Shown: positions 17,326-26,676 of the stretch, piece by piece | Numbering within the stretch: the first letter of the stretch is position 1 | Layout of the letters: every line of letters starts with the position of its first letter | Assembly (NCBI GenBank): GCA_035651655.1 | Contig: DASRFG010000037.1 | Span: forward strand, 1-64,000 | Reading direction: 5' to 3' | Length of the DNA: 64,000 bases | DNA from: Terriglobales bacterium | GTDB lineage: Bacteria; Acidobacteriota; Terriglobia; Terriglobales; Acidobacteriaceae | Position numbers and translations under genes: made by a program | Notes under the pieces: generated by a model | Databases searched by the model: none | What the model was told of the DNA's origin: nothing | The model's input: only the letters and a program-made list of their open reading frames with translations

Positions 17326-20300
17326 ATGAGTGTCGCTGAAACCTTCATTAAACGCCCGGTGATGACCACTCTGGTCATGATGGCGATCCTCATGTTCGGG
17401 ATCATTGCCTATCGTGATCTTCCGGTGAGCGACCTGCCGAACGTTGATTTTCCGACCATCCTGGTGAGTGCCAGCCTGCCCGGAGCCAATCCCGACACCA
17501 TGGCATCGTCGGTCGCCATGCCGCTGGAGAAGCAGTTCTCGACCATTGCTGGCCTGGACTCGATGACGTCAACCAGCTCCCAGGGCACGACGCAGATCAC
17601 GCTGCAGTTCAATCTGAGCCGTAGTCTGGATGCCGCGGCGCAAGATGTCCAGTCCATGATCTCAGCCGCTGCCCGCGATTTGCCGCAGAACCTTCCCGCT
17701 CCGCCTTCCTATCAGAAAGTAAACCCGGCGGACTCGCCGATTCTCTATCTGGCGCTGAGTTCACCCAGCATGCGCCTCTCTGACATAGATGAGTACGCCG
17801 AAACGCTGATGGCGCAGCGCATCTCGATGGTCAGCGGCGTCGCCCAGGTGAGCGTCTTCGGCTCGCAAAAATATGCGGTGCGCACGCAGTTGGATCCGAA
17901 AGCTTTGGCTAGCCGGCAGATCGGCATTGACGAAGTCCAGCAAGCGGTGGCCAGCGGCAACGTCAACCTGCCCACAGGAATTCTCTACGGCTCTCACCAG
18001 GCTTTCACCGTACAAGCCACCGGTCAGCTGATGCGGGCCTCGCAATACGCTCCACTGATTGTGGCCTATCGCAACGGGGCTCCGGTCCGCCTCTCCGACA
18101 TTGGCAAAACATTCGACAGCGTCCAAAATGACAAGACCGCAAGCTGGTACGGGAGTGACAACGGGGTCGAACGCGCCATCGTACTGGCGATCCAGCGGCA
18201 GCCCGGTACCAACACCGTCGAAGTCGTGGACTCCATCAAGCAATTGTTGCCCAAGTTCCGGGCCCTGATTCCGCCTGCGGTGCGGTTGAACATCCTCTAC
18301 GACCGGTCAGTTTCGATTCGCAGTTCGGTCAACGATGTGAAGTTCACGCTGCTTCTGGCACTGATGCTGGTCATCATGGTGATCTTCCTCTTTTTGAGGA
18401 ATATCTCTGCTACGGCCATTCCCAGCCTGGCGCTGCCCATGTCGATTGTGGGCACCTTCGCCGTGATGTACCTGCTGAACTATTCGCTCGACAATCTCTC
18501 GCTCATGGCTCTGACTTTGTCGGTGGGATTCGTGGTGGACGACGCCATCGTCATGCTGGAAAACATCGTCCGCCACATGGAGATGGGCGAGCCGGTGATG
18601 CAGGCTGCATTGCGCGGCTCTCGCGAGATCGGCTTCACTATCGTGTCCATGACCTTGTCATTGGCTGCGGTCTTCATTCCGATCTTGTTCATGGGCGGCA
18701 TTCTGGGGCGGCTGCTGCACGAATTTGCGGTGACCATCGGCGCTGCAATTCTGGTCTCAGGATTTGTTTCTCTCAGCCTTACGCCAATGCTGTGTAGCCG
18801 CTTCTTGCGCCCTCCCAAAGAGGAGGGCCACGGGCGCGCTTACGCGTTTACGGAACGCATGTTCAATGGCCTGCTGCACGGTTATGACTGGACGCTGCAG
18901 AAGACCCTGCGCCACCGCTTGGCAACCATGTCGGTCTCGCTGCTGGTGTTGGTCGCCACCGTATACCTCTTCACGATCGTGCCCAAGGGATTCCTACCCG
19001 ACGAGGACACGGGACAGATCTTTGTCTTCACCGAAGGGCCGCAGGACGTCTCTTTCCAGAGCATGGTTCGCCACCAGAAGGCGCTCAACGAAGTCGTCGA
19101 ACGCCAGCCCTGGAGGCAGGAGTTCTTTTCCACCGTTGCCGGTGCAAACGCGGGGCGCATCTTCATCCACTTGAAGCCTCGCAACGAACGCAAGGGCGCG
19201 TTGCAGTTGATCCAGGAGCTCCGTCCGCAGCTCGCTCAAATTCCGGGGATCAATACCTTCGCGCAGGTGCTGCCGCCCATTCGCATTGGCGGCCAGCTCA
19301 CAAAAAGCCAGTACCAGTTCACGCTTCAGAGCCCGGACACCAAGGAGCTATACGAGTACGCCCCCAAATTAGAGGCCAAACTTCGCGGCGATCCGGATAC
19401 ACAGCGTTTGCTTCAGGACGTAACCAGCGATCTGCAGGTGAAGAACCCGCAGATCAATGTGCAGATTGATCGCGATAAGGCCTCTGCCCTGGGTATCACC
19501 GCGCAGCAGGTTGAAGATGCGCTCTACAGCGCTTACGGGCAGCGGCAGATCTCGACCATCTACACCCCGAATAACACCTATTACGTCATCATGCAGCTCG
19601 AGGACCAATATCAGTTGGATCCGGAAGCGCTCTCCATGCTTTACGTACGCTCCTCGCGCGGCCAACTGGTGCCGCTGAATGCAGTGGCGACTCTTACGCG
19701 CAGCCTCGGTCCGCTGAGCGTCAACCACCTCGGGCAGCTTCCAGCGGTCACCATCAGTTTCAACTTGCGTCCGGGCGTCGCCCTCGGGGATGCAGTTGGC
19801 GTCGTCAATAAGGTTGCTCAACACTTGTTGCCCAGCACCATGAGCACCAGTTTTCAGGGCACGGCGCAGGCTTTCCAGTCTTCGTTCAAGGGTCTCGGAC
19901 TACTGCTGTTGATGGCCATTCTCGTCATCTATCTGGTGCTCGGTGTCCTGTACGAGAGCTTCATTCATCCGCTGACCATTCTCTCCGGGTTGCCGTCAGC
20001 GGGTTTTGGCGCGCTGCTTACGCTGATGCTGTTCCATATGGACCTCAACCTTTACGCCTTTGTAGGCGTGATCATGCTGGTCGGCATTGTCAAAAAGAAC
20101 GCCATCATGATGATTGACTTCGCGCTCGAGGCCCAGCGCCGGGAAGGGAAGTCAGCCGGGGAAGCTATCTACGAAGGCGCGCTGGTCCGCTTCCGGCCAA
20201 TCATGATGACCACCATGGCCGCGCTCATGGGAACGCTGCCGATTGCGCTGGGCTTCGGAGCGGGCTCTGAATCGCGCCGGCCCCTGGGGTTGGCGGTTGT

Positions 20301-20469
20301 GGGCGGGTTGGTATTCTCCCAATTGTTGACCCTGTACATCACTCCCGTTTATTACACTTATATGGAATCCTTCCAGAACTGGGTGAAGAGGCTACGGCGT
20401 CGCCGCCCCGCCGGGGAGCAGCCTGAATTTGTACGCGAACCGGAACTCGTCAGCCGGTCACACGACTAA
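17326..20469 (+). CDS. RND multidrug efflux permease (AcrB/MdtB-type)
   Basis: This 1047-residue proton-driven exporter has the twelve-helix, two-large-loop HAE1 layout. The proton-relay Asp pair is in LSVGFVVDDAIVMLENI (TM4). The N terminus resembles the MdtB/MdtC subgroup (RDLPVSDLPNVDFPTI). GGAG (17311-17314) precedes the ATG. Together with the adaptor it makes a two-component system; no outer-membrane TolC-like gene follows, so it must borrow one encoded elsewhere. Likely substrates are drugs, bile-salt-like detergents or plant aromatics, but this is not visible in the sequence. Confidence 0.95.
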   Translation: MSVAETFIKRPVMTTLVMMAILMFGIIAYRDLPVSDLPNVDFPTILVSASLPGANPDTMASSVAMPLEKQFSTIAGLDSMTSTSSQGTTQITLQFNLSRSLDAAAQDVQSMISAAARDLPQNLPAPPSYQKVNPADSPILYLALSSPSMRLSDIDEYAETLMAQRISMVSGVAQVSVFGSQKYAVRTQLDPKALASRQIGIDEVQQAVASGNVNLPTGILYGSHQAFTVQATGQLMRASQYAPLIVAYRNGAPVRLSDIGKTFDSVQNDKTASWYGSDNGVERAIVLAIQRQPGTNTVEVVDSIKQLLPKFRALIPPAVRLNILYDRSVSIRSSVNDVKFTLLLALMLVIMVIFLFLRNISATAIPSLALPMSIVGTFAVMYLLNYSLDNLSLMALTLSVGFVVDDAIVMLENIVRHMEMGEPVMQAALRGSREIGFTIVSMTLSLAAVFIPILFMGGILGRLLHEFAVTIGAAILVSGFVSLSLTPMLCSRFLRPPKEEGHGRAYAFTERMFNGLLHGYDWTLQKTLRHRLATMSVSLLVLVATVYLFTIVPKGFLPDEDTGQIFVFTEGPQDVSFQSMVRHQKALNEVVERQPWRQEFFSTVAGANAGRIFIHLKPRNERKGALQLIQELRPQLAQIPGINTFAQVLPPIRIGGQLTKSQYQFTLQSPDTKELYEYAPKLEAKLRGDPDTQRLLQDVTSDLQVKNPQINVQIDRDKASALGITAQQVEDALYSAYGQRQISTIYTPNNTYYVIMQLEDQYQLDPEALSMLYVRSSRGQLVPLNAVATLTRSLGPLSVNHLGQLPAVTISFNLRPGVALGDAVGVVNKVAQHLLPSTMSTSFQGTAQAFQSSFKGLGLLLLMAILVIYLVLGVLYESFIHPLTILSGLPSAGFGALLTLMLFHMDLNLYAFVGVIMLVGIVKKNAIMMIDFALEAQRREGKSAGEAIYEGALVRFRPIMMTTMAALMGTLPIALGFGAGSESRRPLGLAVVGGLVFSQLLTLYITPVYYTYMESFQNWVKRLRRRRPAGEQPEFVREPELVSRSHD

Positions 20470-20550
20470 CGGTCGATCTACCATCAGGAGTTTCGCAGCG
20501 ATTTGCTTCGGTCTCCGGCATCTCCGGGTTAACATGAAACCACGTTCCTC

Positions 20551-22188
20551 ATGACCTTAGCCGGCGCCACCGCCACGGCCTCACCACACCACAGTTCGCG
20601 AGCTGTCGAGCAGTCTGGACCTGCCTGGTTTCGCTGGCTTGCGCCCTCGATTGCCGATGTGATCTTTATCGCCATTTTTTTTGCCCTGACCTACGGTCCT
20701 CTCCAGACGAGGCTGTTAGGTGATGCCGGCACCGGCTGGCATATTCGCAATGGTCAGCACATTCTGCAGACTCGGGCCGTCCCGCGCGAGGACTACTTTT
20801 CTTACACCATGTTTGGCCAGCGTTGGTACTCCTGGGAGTGGCTCTACGATGTGGCGGCCGGGGCGACCGACTCGCTCCTGGGTTTAAATGGCATTGTTCT
20901 CTTGAGCGCTTTAGTGATCGCGGGCGTCTTTGCGCTTCTCTTGCGCCGCACCGTGGCCCGCAGCGGGCATCTGCTGAGCGCCGCTCTATTCGTGATTCTG
21001 TCGTTCATGGCATCGAGCATTCATTTTCTGGCACGTCCCCACTTGTTCACCTGGTTGTTCGTCCTGGTCTGGTGGGAGATTCTCGAGAATGCAACTTCCA
21101 GTTCCGAATCCAACCGTCAGAGTTTACGCAGTCTTCTCTGGCTTCCTGTGCTGATGCTGATCTGGGTTAATGTGCACGGGGGATTCATCGTCGGGCTTGC
21201 TCTGATAGGTTTGTACCTCGCAGGCGCTCTTTGGGACCGCTGGCGCGCTCCTGACAACGCCGCCCATGCGGTGGAAACAAACCGCATCCATAATCTGGGC
21301 GTCGCCGGACTGCTGACTCTGGCTGCGACCGTGGTGAACCCACACGGCTACAAGTTGTGGCAGCACATCTACGGCTATCTCACCAGCTCGTTCTACATGA
21401 ACAATATTCAGGAATTTCTCTCGCCCAACTTTCACCATGCTGCGGAGAAATTCTTTGCCGCCGTTTTGCTCTTGAGCTTTCTGGTTCTGGCGTTGAATCG
21501 CCGCAAGCTGCGCGCCGCCCATCTTTTGGTCATTCTGTTCAGCGTGTACGCTGGACTGTACGCCGCGCGCAACATTCCCATTGCTTGCATCCTGCTAACT
21601 CTTACCGTAGCGCCGTTGCTTTCTGACGTTGTGGCAAAAGCTTCCTCGCAGCTTGCTCCAGCCGCAGGTTCGCTATTCTCCCGCCGCCTTTTGGCAAAAC
21701 TCGATGGCCTCTCCGGTCGTCTGGCCAGGACCGAACTTGGCTTTCGCGGCCACATAGTTCCAGTGCTGTTTGTCGCAGGAACTCTGTGGGTGTGTGCCCA
21801 TGGCGGACGTCTCGGCGATCGCCAGTTACTGAACGCACATTTCGATGATCACAGATTTCCCGTGAAAGCCGCTGATTATCTTGCGACTCACGGAGTTCAG
21901 CGGCAGGTCTTTAATCCCGACTACTGGGGCGGTTATCTCATTTATCGCCTGAACGGCTACCAGGTTTTTACCGACGATCGCCACGACTTTTACGGCGAAG
22001 ATTTTGTCAAAGACTACATCAAGGTGAAAGATGTCCAGCCTAATTGGGAATCGGTGCTGGATCGCTGGCACGTCAATTGGGTGCTGATTCGTCCCGAGTC
22101 AACCCTTGCGAATGCGCTGAAAGAGATTCCTAAATGGCGAGTGGTTTACGACGACGGAGTGGCAATTATCTTTGGTCGCCGCTCCTGA
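20551..22188 (+). CDS. Polytopic membrane protein, GT-C-like, paralogue of the protein at 32713-34272
   Basis: The 545-residue protein has many hydrophobic helices (about 10-12) between residues 35 and 440, then a soluble C-terminal domain with WGGYLIYRLNGYQVFTDDR. It shares its plan and motifs with the protein at 32713-34272. Both have an early D-W-H-I/L-R-x-G-Q segment, D/EYFSYT-FGQ-W-EWL, RPHLF/RPQMF, WVNVHGG/WVNLHAG, NPHG/NPNG and a C-terminal WGGY-FTDxRxDxYG. This suggests a GT-C-like membrane glycosyltransferase or related lipid-linked sugar enzyme, but the family is not one I can name. A six-codon mini-ORF (20534-20554) ends in ATGA overlapping its start. It follows the RND operon by 81 bases and may be independent. 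Confidence 0.75.
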   Translation: MTLAGATATASPHHSSRAVEQSGPAWFRWLAPSIADVIFIAIFFALTYGPLQTRLLGDAGTGWHIRNGQHILQTRAVPREDYFSYTMFGQRWYSWEWLYDVAAGATDSLLGLNGIVLLSALVIAGVFALLLRRTVARSGHLLSAALFVILSFMASSIHFLARPHLFTWLFVLVWWEILENATSSSESNRQSLRSLLWLPVLMLIWVNVHGGFIVGLALIGLYLAGALWDRWRAPDNAAHAVETNRIHNLGVAGLLTLAATVVNPHGYKLWQHIYGYLTSSFYMNNIQEFLSPNFHHAAEKFFAAVLLLSFLVLALNRRKLRAAHLLVILFSVYAGLYAARNIPIACILLTLTVAPLLSDVVAKASSQLAPAAGSLFSRRLLAKLDGLSGRLARTELGFRGHIVPVLFVAGTLWVCAHGGRLGDRQLLNAHFDDHRFPVKAADYLATHGVQRQVFNPDYWGGYLIYRLNGYQVFTDDRHDFYGEDFVKDYIKVKDVQPNWESVLDRWHVNWVLIRPESTLANALKEIPKWRVVYDDGVAIIFGRRS

Positions 22189-22236
22189 GGGCTGAAGGAT
22201 TTCCAATTACACGATTAGCAATTCCGCAATTACACA

Positions 22237-24279
22237 TTACTTCGTGTCAATGTTGAACCCTAAGATCGCCTGCACTGCGATTGGGTTCTGTCCCTTGAGC
22301 GCTGGCCGGAACCGCCACCCTTCCAACGCCTCAAGCATTTTGGCGGTTACATTCCCGCCGGGTGTCTGCAATACCTTCAGTTCACTAAGATAGCCGGAGG
22401 GATTGATATTGCACTCCACCAGCACGCGTGACTTCTTCAATTCCGGCGGCAATTCGGTCTGTTCAGGTTCGGGTGGCGTCAGATCCTCGTCGAAGCCGCC
22501 CTTGGCCGGAGGCGCGGCGAACTGCAGCACTGCGATGCCCTGATGCGTATCTATGTAAATGGTGTAAACCTTGTCGCCCTTCAGGGCGCCGTAAAGGTTG
22601 AGTGCTCCGCCCGAACGCGCCGTCGCCACAATGGTGATCGCCGGGGGATGGATGGGCCGCTCACTGGGGGTGCGCGGTGGAGTGCTGGGCGCGTCCCCGC
22701 CGCTTGAGAAACTCGGCAGGTTGACCACGCCTCCCCGGATAGCGATCCCGGCTACCTCGGTCTTCCCACCGCCGCTACCCGCGCCGCCGTGCCCCGGGCT
22801 GCTGCTGATGCCGCTGTTGTTGGCGCGGTTCGCGCCAAATCCAATTCCCGTGTCTGTCGCGCCCGAGCCTTCACCCACTTTTCCGCTGCCCGGACCAGCG
22901 CCTGCGCCCGTTCCCGCGCCGCTGCCCTTGCCACCCAACCCGGCGGTGCCGTTACCGTCCGGAGACATGGCAATCGAGCCCGCGCCAGCGTTTCCCGGAA
23001 CTCCGAGCTTGGCGCCTGGCTGCGACGAGGCCACTACACCCGACGAGCGTGAATTGCCACCTCCTGCAGGTGCCAACACTGGGCTGGCTCCCAGGCCCGC
23101 CATGGCATTCCCGCTCTTGCTTCCGTGAGCTGTACCCCCGGCCAGGTCAGGCGGAGGAGGCACAACCGCGCCTTCCCGGTCACCGCCAAAGGACATTGCT
23201 GGGGACGATGTCTTGCCCAGGCTGCCGCCCTGCGCATCCACCGGCGGGGGCACAACATCTTTTTTGCCGCCACCAAATAACGATCCTGCCATCCCCCAAA
23301 TTTCATGTGCCAGGTTGGTGCTGCTGGGCGGAGGCTGGACCACGGTCGGAGGAGGCAGTGACAACTTGGCCTGGAGTTGCGATTCGCGAACCGGAGCGCT
23401 CACCGGAGGAGGCACCACGTTGTCTTTGATCTCCGGCAGCTTCACTTTTTCCCGCGCGATTCCAGTGGGCGCCGGATGAACCACAGTGGTTTCCGGCATC
23501 GCGGTTTTTGCCAATTTATCCCGCATCACCTCTGGCGCAGGATGCACCACGGTGGTATCCATCAGCGGAGCCTTTGCCAGCTTGTCGCGTGTTACCTCCG
23601 GCTGGGGAGGGACGGCGGAAACATCCATCAGCGCCATTTTCTGCAATTTCTGCCGCGAGACCTCAGGTGTTGGCGCAATCGCATCTTCCGGCAAGAGCAA
23701 CTTAGGTTTGGAGAGCGGACGCAGACCCTCGGTTGGAGGCGGGCCGGGTTTGGCGGCTGCCACTGCGATCAGGTTCGCCACCGCATCGTCGCTGCGCGGA
23801 AGTTTCAGCTTGGGGGCGTCCACAACTTTTTCGGTCTGCGCATCGCCGCGCGCCACCTTGATCACCTGCGTGGGATGCTTGGCATGCCTGCCTCCGGCGC
23901 GACCTGTGTGCCCAGCGTGGGTGCCGCCGGTGTCCGTGGTCTGCGGCAGGTAATCGCCAGAGTAGTAAATAACGTCGTACTTGGGGCGCGTCAACGGCGT
24001 GTACGGCTGCATGCGCTGCAAGGCGCTTGGAATACTGATGGCCGCGATCAACAGCACCACTTCCAGCGCCCACGCGATCAGGATCCGGTAGCCGGGAAAA
24101 AGTCCAGGATTGCACTCGCCGCGAAGTTGTCGCGACGATTTTTGCATCGCTGGGCCGAGCGAGCTGGAAAATGCCGCCCAGCGCGGTTCCCACTCGATCA
24201 GGAAATTAGGAGCTTGGGTGAACACTTCATCCATGAGCAGAGTGTCGGGAGCTTCCTTCACCGCGAAGAGTTCGGTCAT
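22237..24279 (-). CDS. TonB-like energy transducer with Pro-rich 22-residue repeats and Gly-rich linker
   Basis: The 680-residue protein has a cytoplasmic N terminus, one membrane helix (about residues 63-84: YRILIAWALEVVLLIAAISI), and a very long periplasmic linker. The linker contains four 22-residue repeats (from residues 195, 217, 239 and 261, theme PEVxRDKLAKxxxMxTTVVHPA) and then a Gly/Ser/Ala-rich stretch (about 330-530). The last 90 residues form a TonB C-terminal domain (VLVECNINPSGYLSELKVLQ, EGWRFRPALKG). The family transmits proton-motive force to outer-membrane receptors. Its start overlaps the DUF192 stop by 4 nt (ATGA), which ties it to the Tad pilus operon. It is far longer than classical TonB (about 240) and may span a thick or layered envelope. 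Confidence 0.85.
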   Translation of the reverse strand: MTELFAVKEAPDTLLMDEVFTQAPNFLIEWEPRWAAFSSSLGPAMQKSSRQLRGECNPGLFPGYRILIAWALEVVLLIAAISIPSALQRMQPYTPLTRPKYDVIYYSGDYLPQTTDTGGTHAGHTGRAGGRHAKHPTQVIKVARGDAQTEKVVDAPKLKLPRSDDAVANLIAVAAAKPGPPPTEGLRPLSKPKLLLPEDAIAPTPEVSRQKLQKMALMDVSAVPPQPEVTRDKLAKAPLMDTTVVHPAPEVMRDKLAKTAMPETTVVHPAPTGIAREKVKLPEIKDNVVPPPVSAPVRESQLQAKLSLPPPTVVQPPPSSTNLAHEIWGMAGSLFGGGKKDVVPPPVDAQGGSLGKTSSPAMSFGGDREGAVVPPPPDLAGGTAHGSKSGNAMAGLGASPVLAPAGGGNSRSSGVVASSQPGAKLGVPGNAGAGSIAMSPDGNGTAGLGGKGSGAGTGAGAGPGSGKVGEGSGATDTGIGFGANRANNSGISSSPGHGGAGSGGGKTEVAGIAIRGGVVNLPSFSSGGDAPSTPPRTPSERPIHPPAITIVATARSGGALNLYGALKGDKVYTIYIDTHQGIAVLQFAAPPAKGGFDEDLTPPEPEQTELPPELKKSRVLVECNINPSGYLSELKVLQTPGGNVTAKMLEALEGWRFRPALKGQNPIAVQAILGFNIDTK
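23434..23697 (-). repeat. Four tandem 66-bp coding repeats in the TonB-like gene
   Basis: Four in-register units of exactly 22 codons start at protein residues 195, 217, 239 and 261. Each contains the theme PEVxRDKL-x(5)-M-x-TTVVHPA, with unit 4 the most diverged. They probably give an extended Pro-rich spacer of adjustable length in the periplasm, and the unit length suits expansion or contraction by recombination. Confidence 0.8.
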
Positions 24280-24674
24280 GCACCCTCCGCTTTCTTTGAA
24301 ACTCCGAAGGCGATCTCAATCACGTCCCCAATGGTCGTGCCGGTGTTCCAGACGGTGTGGCAGGGCAGCTCGATGACGGTGGCCGCTTCCATCCGTATCG
24401 GCGCAAACCGCCATGGTTTTACGTTCTCTTCCAGATGGATAACGGTTTTCCCATTGTTGAGGTAAATGACGTCAATGGGATAGCGCATGGCCATTGTGTG
24501 CACCCCATGACTGGGAACGATCCAGAGGCCCTGGCCGAAGCGGAAACTCGTGGCCTCGGTTCCCATCAGACCGCGCAGCCGGCTCCAGTGCGTGTCAGCG
24601 ACCAATAGCTCGGTCGCCAGGAACGCCTGCCGCGTGTGATTGAACGCATACCCCTTCCGCGAGTTCCCGGGCAT
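24276..24674 (-). CDS. DUF192 family protein
   Basis: The 132-residue protein matches DUF192 by RLRGLMG (residues 33-39), HTMAMRYPIDVIYL and VIELP near the C-terminal third. The family forms a small beta-barrel of unknown activity and is often found near Tad pilus or secretion genes. GGAG directly at the stop of the upstream 27-residue peptide gene serves as its ribosome site. Its stop overlaps the TonB-like gene start. No signal peptide is seen in this version, whereas many DUF192 members are exported. A role in pilus maturation or envelope attachment is inferred only from the operon. Confidence 0.85.
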   Translation of the reverse strand: MPGNSRKGYAFNHTRQAFLATELLVADTHWSRLRGLMGTEATSFRFGQGLWIVPSHGVHTMAMRYPIDVIYLNNGKTVIHLEENVKPWRFAPIRMEAATVIELPCHTVWNTGTTIGDVIEIAFGVSKKAEGA

Positions 24675-24685
24675 TCAAAAATCTC

Positions 24686-24769
24686 CTAGACTCGGTCCTT
24701 TTGCCGGTTGTAGGCCACTAGTCCTAACAACAGCAGCACCACCAGCACCGCCACTACTCCCGGTGTCAT
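24686..24769 (-). CDS. 27-residue single-helix membrane peptide in the Tad operon
   Basis: A very short frame begins at an ATG that overlaps the TadC stop (ATGA, 24766-24769) and ends in TAG at 24686-24688. The product has a Thr-Pro-Gly start, one Val/Leu-rich membrane helix (VVAVLVVLLLLGLVAY) and a basic/charged tail NRQKDRV. The stop is merged with the GGAG ribosome site of the DUF192 gene. Exact start/stop coupling on both sides and an ideal positive-inside transmembrane peptide argue for a real gene. I do not recognise a family. It might stabilise the TadB/TadC platform. Confidence 0.6.
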   Translation of the reverse strand: MTPGVVAVLVVLLLLGLVAYNRQKDRV

Positions 24770-25671
24770 TGTCCCAACTCCGGAAGCAGAACGCGGATCA
24801 TCTGTATGGCTGCCGGGCCCAGACTCACGAAAAACATGGAGGGAAAAACAAACAAGACCAGAACGGGCACCATCTTGATGGTAGTTTTTGCAGCCTGTTC
24901 TTCAGCTCGTTGCCGCCGCTCGGTGCGCAACGCGTCTGAGTGCACGCGCAACGCCTGCGCGATGCTCGTGCCGAAGCGGTCGGTCTGGATCAGCACCGCC
25001 ACCAGCGCCTTTATGTCATCCACGCCGGTACGCTCCGCCAGATTGCGCAATGCCTCTTGCCGGGCTTTTCCGGCGCGCATTTCCAGATTGACCAGGCGCA
25101 ATTCATCGCTTAGGTCAGGATGCGCATGTCGCAGGTCTTCGCCTACGCGCTGCAAAGCCTGGTCCAAGCCCAACCCGGCCTCCACGCAGATCACCAGCAG
25201 GTCCAGCGCATCGGGAAGGGCAAGGCGAATCCGCAACTGGCGCTGGCGGATCTTCCGCTTCAACATGAAGCGGGGGACCATGTATCCGCCCAAAGGAAGT
25301 GCTACCAGCAACAATGGCGAACTGATTCCCACGCCGGTGACGACTGCGATCACCAGTGCGCCAAATGCCAGCATGGCGCGGAAGCCAAAATAGATAGTCA
25401 GGTGTTTGGGATCGCGGTAGCCGGCCTGCATCAGCAATACACGGGTTGACGATACCTCGGTAGGCGACTTGGGCAAAGCCTTAGAGAGCGGATCCATCAC
25501 CTGCTCTACGCGCTCTTTCATCGCCGGCTTTTCCTCCGGCTGCGAGCGCTGCCATCCCAGTGAACGCAGGCGGCTGCCCAGTACAGAGGCCGGCGCCATG
25601 GTTGCCGCGCCAAAGGCGAATACCGCCGCGAAGACGGTTACGAACAGCAAAATTGCCAGTGTCAATGCCAT
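24766..25671 (-). CDS. tadC: Tad pilus inner-membrane platform protein TadC
   Basis: The 301-residue protein has the T2SSF/GspF fold. There are two hydrophobic helices at the N terminus and around residues 95-135, a cytoplasmic helical domain with LPDALDLLVICVEAGLGLDQ and ALRVHSDALRTERRQRAEEQ, and a C-terminal membrane pair (VPVLVLFVFPSMFFVSLGPA). With TadB it forms the platform that the CpaF ATPase drives to assemble Flp pili. It begins 3 bases after the TadB stop. The length is standard for the family. Confidence 0.93.
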   Translation of the reverse strand: MALTLAILLFVTVFAAVFAFGAATMAPASVLGSRLRSLGWQRSQPEEKPAMKERVEQVMDPLSKALPKSPTEVSSTRVLLMQAGYRDPKHLTIYFGFRAMLAFGALVIAVVTGVGISSPLLLVALPLGGYMVPRFMLKRKIRQRQLRIRLALPDALDLLVICVEAGLGLDQALQRVGEDLRHAHPDLSDELRLVNLEMRAGKARQEALRNLAERTGVDDIKALVAVLIQTDRFGTSIAQALRVHSDALRTERRQRAEEQAAKTTIKMVPVLVLFVFPSMFFVSLGPAAIQMIRVLLPELGQ

Positions 25672-25674
25672 AAA

Positions 25675-26646
25675 TTAGACCTGTATCCGAATGATCTTCC
25701 GAATAAAGAAATATCCCAGCACCTGTAGCGTGAAACCCGCCGCAATCAGCCAATGACCCAGCGGGTCATAGAGCAAAGGCTTAATGAACTCCGGGCTCAT
25801 CACTGACAACACAACCGCCACCACAATGGGCAGGACCATCAGCAGGATCATGGTCATGCGTCCCTGTGCCGTGTACACCCGCACCTGGCGCAGGATTTTG
25901 AAGCGCTCGCGTATCACGTAGGAGAGGCCATCCAGAATTTCTGCCAGGTTGCCGCCGGTTTCCCGCTGCAGCATCACTGCAGTGACGAAGAATTTCACGT
26001 CCACGATGGGCACCCGGTCTGCCAGGTTGAGGAGTGCGTCCTTCACTGGCAGGCCGAACTTCTGTTCTTCGTACAGCTTGCGAAATTCTCCCGATACCGG
26101 CTCTGCCATTTCGTTGGAGATCAGTTCCAGCGCCGTGGTGAAAGCGTGCCCGGCACGTACGGCTCGGGCCAGAGTGTCAATGGCTTCCGGAAAGATCTCT
26201 TCAAATTTCTGGAAACGGCTGGCGCGCAGAAAAGAAACGTAGATATACGGGATAAACAAACCCGCTATCGCGCCCAGTGCCCCAAACAACGGATTGGCGG
26301 TAATCAACACCACCACGCCCCACAGCAGCACAGCGCTGGCCACAGTAAACACCAGGAACTTGCCCGCCTTCATCTTGGTGTCTGCCTGCGCGAGCAGCCG
26401 TTGCAGGCCTGAGATTCGGGTCGAACCTTGCAGCAAACGATTCAGCGCGGGAATGTCGCTCAGCATCTCGTCGCGCAGCAATGCCAGCTCGTCGCTGGAC
26501 GTACGATCGTTCGCCAGTTGCACGGTCGCCAGGCGTTCCCTCAGGACACGCGCATGAGAACCGCGCTGGTCCAGCAACGAAGCCAGCGAAAATACTCCCG
26601 CCGCCACCAGCACGAAAATTACTAACGCGATCAACGCAAGCAACAT
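25675..26646 (-). CDS. tadB: Tad pilus inner-membrane platform protein TadB
   Basis: This 323-residue GspF-like membrane protein has an N-terminal helix ([20 protein letters not shown]), a pair of helices near residues 100-140, the conserved cytoplasmic helices ([40 protein letters not shown]) and a C-terminal helix pair. The [11 protein letters not shown] segment is characteristic of TadB. It follows cpaF by 30 bases in the same operon. Together with TadC it makes the motor platform of the pilus. Confidence 0.93.
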   Translation of the reverse strand: MLLALIALVIFVLVAAGVFSLASLLDQRGSHARVLRERLATVQLANDRTSSDELALLRDEMLSDIPALNRLLQGSTRISGLQRLLAQADTKMKAGKFLVFTVASAVLLWGVVVLITANPLFGALGAIAGLFIPYIYVSFLRASRFQKFEEIFPEAIDTLARAVRAGHAFTTALELISNEMAEPVSGEFRKLYEEQKFGLPVKDALLNLADRVPIVDVKFFVTAVMLQRETGGNLAEILDGLSYVIRERFKILRQVRVYTAQGRMTMILLMVLPIVVAVVLSVMSPEFIKPLLYDPLGHWLIAAGFTLQVLGYFFIRKIIRIQV

Positions 26647-26676
26647 CTTCCTGCCTCCGAAAAACTTGGCCCGCTT

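Noticed and set aside
22598-23128. Pro/Ala-rich plus-strand frame opposite the TonB Gly-rich linker
   Set aside because: It is the mirror of Gly codons on the other strand, with no ribosome site.
23377-24465. Long plus-strand frame opposite the TonB-like gene
   Set aside because: Its length follows from the GC-rich, repetitive coding of the real minus-strand gene; the His/Arg-rich product has no domain.
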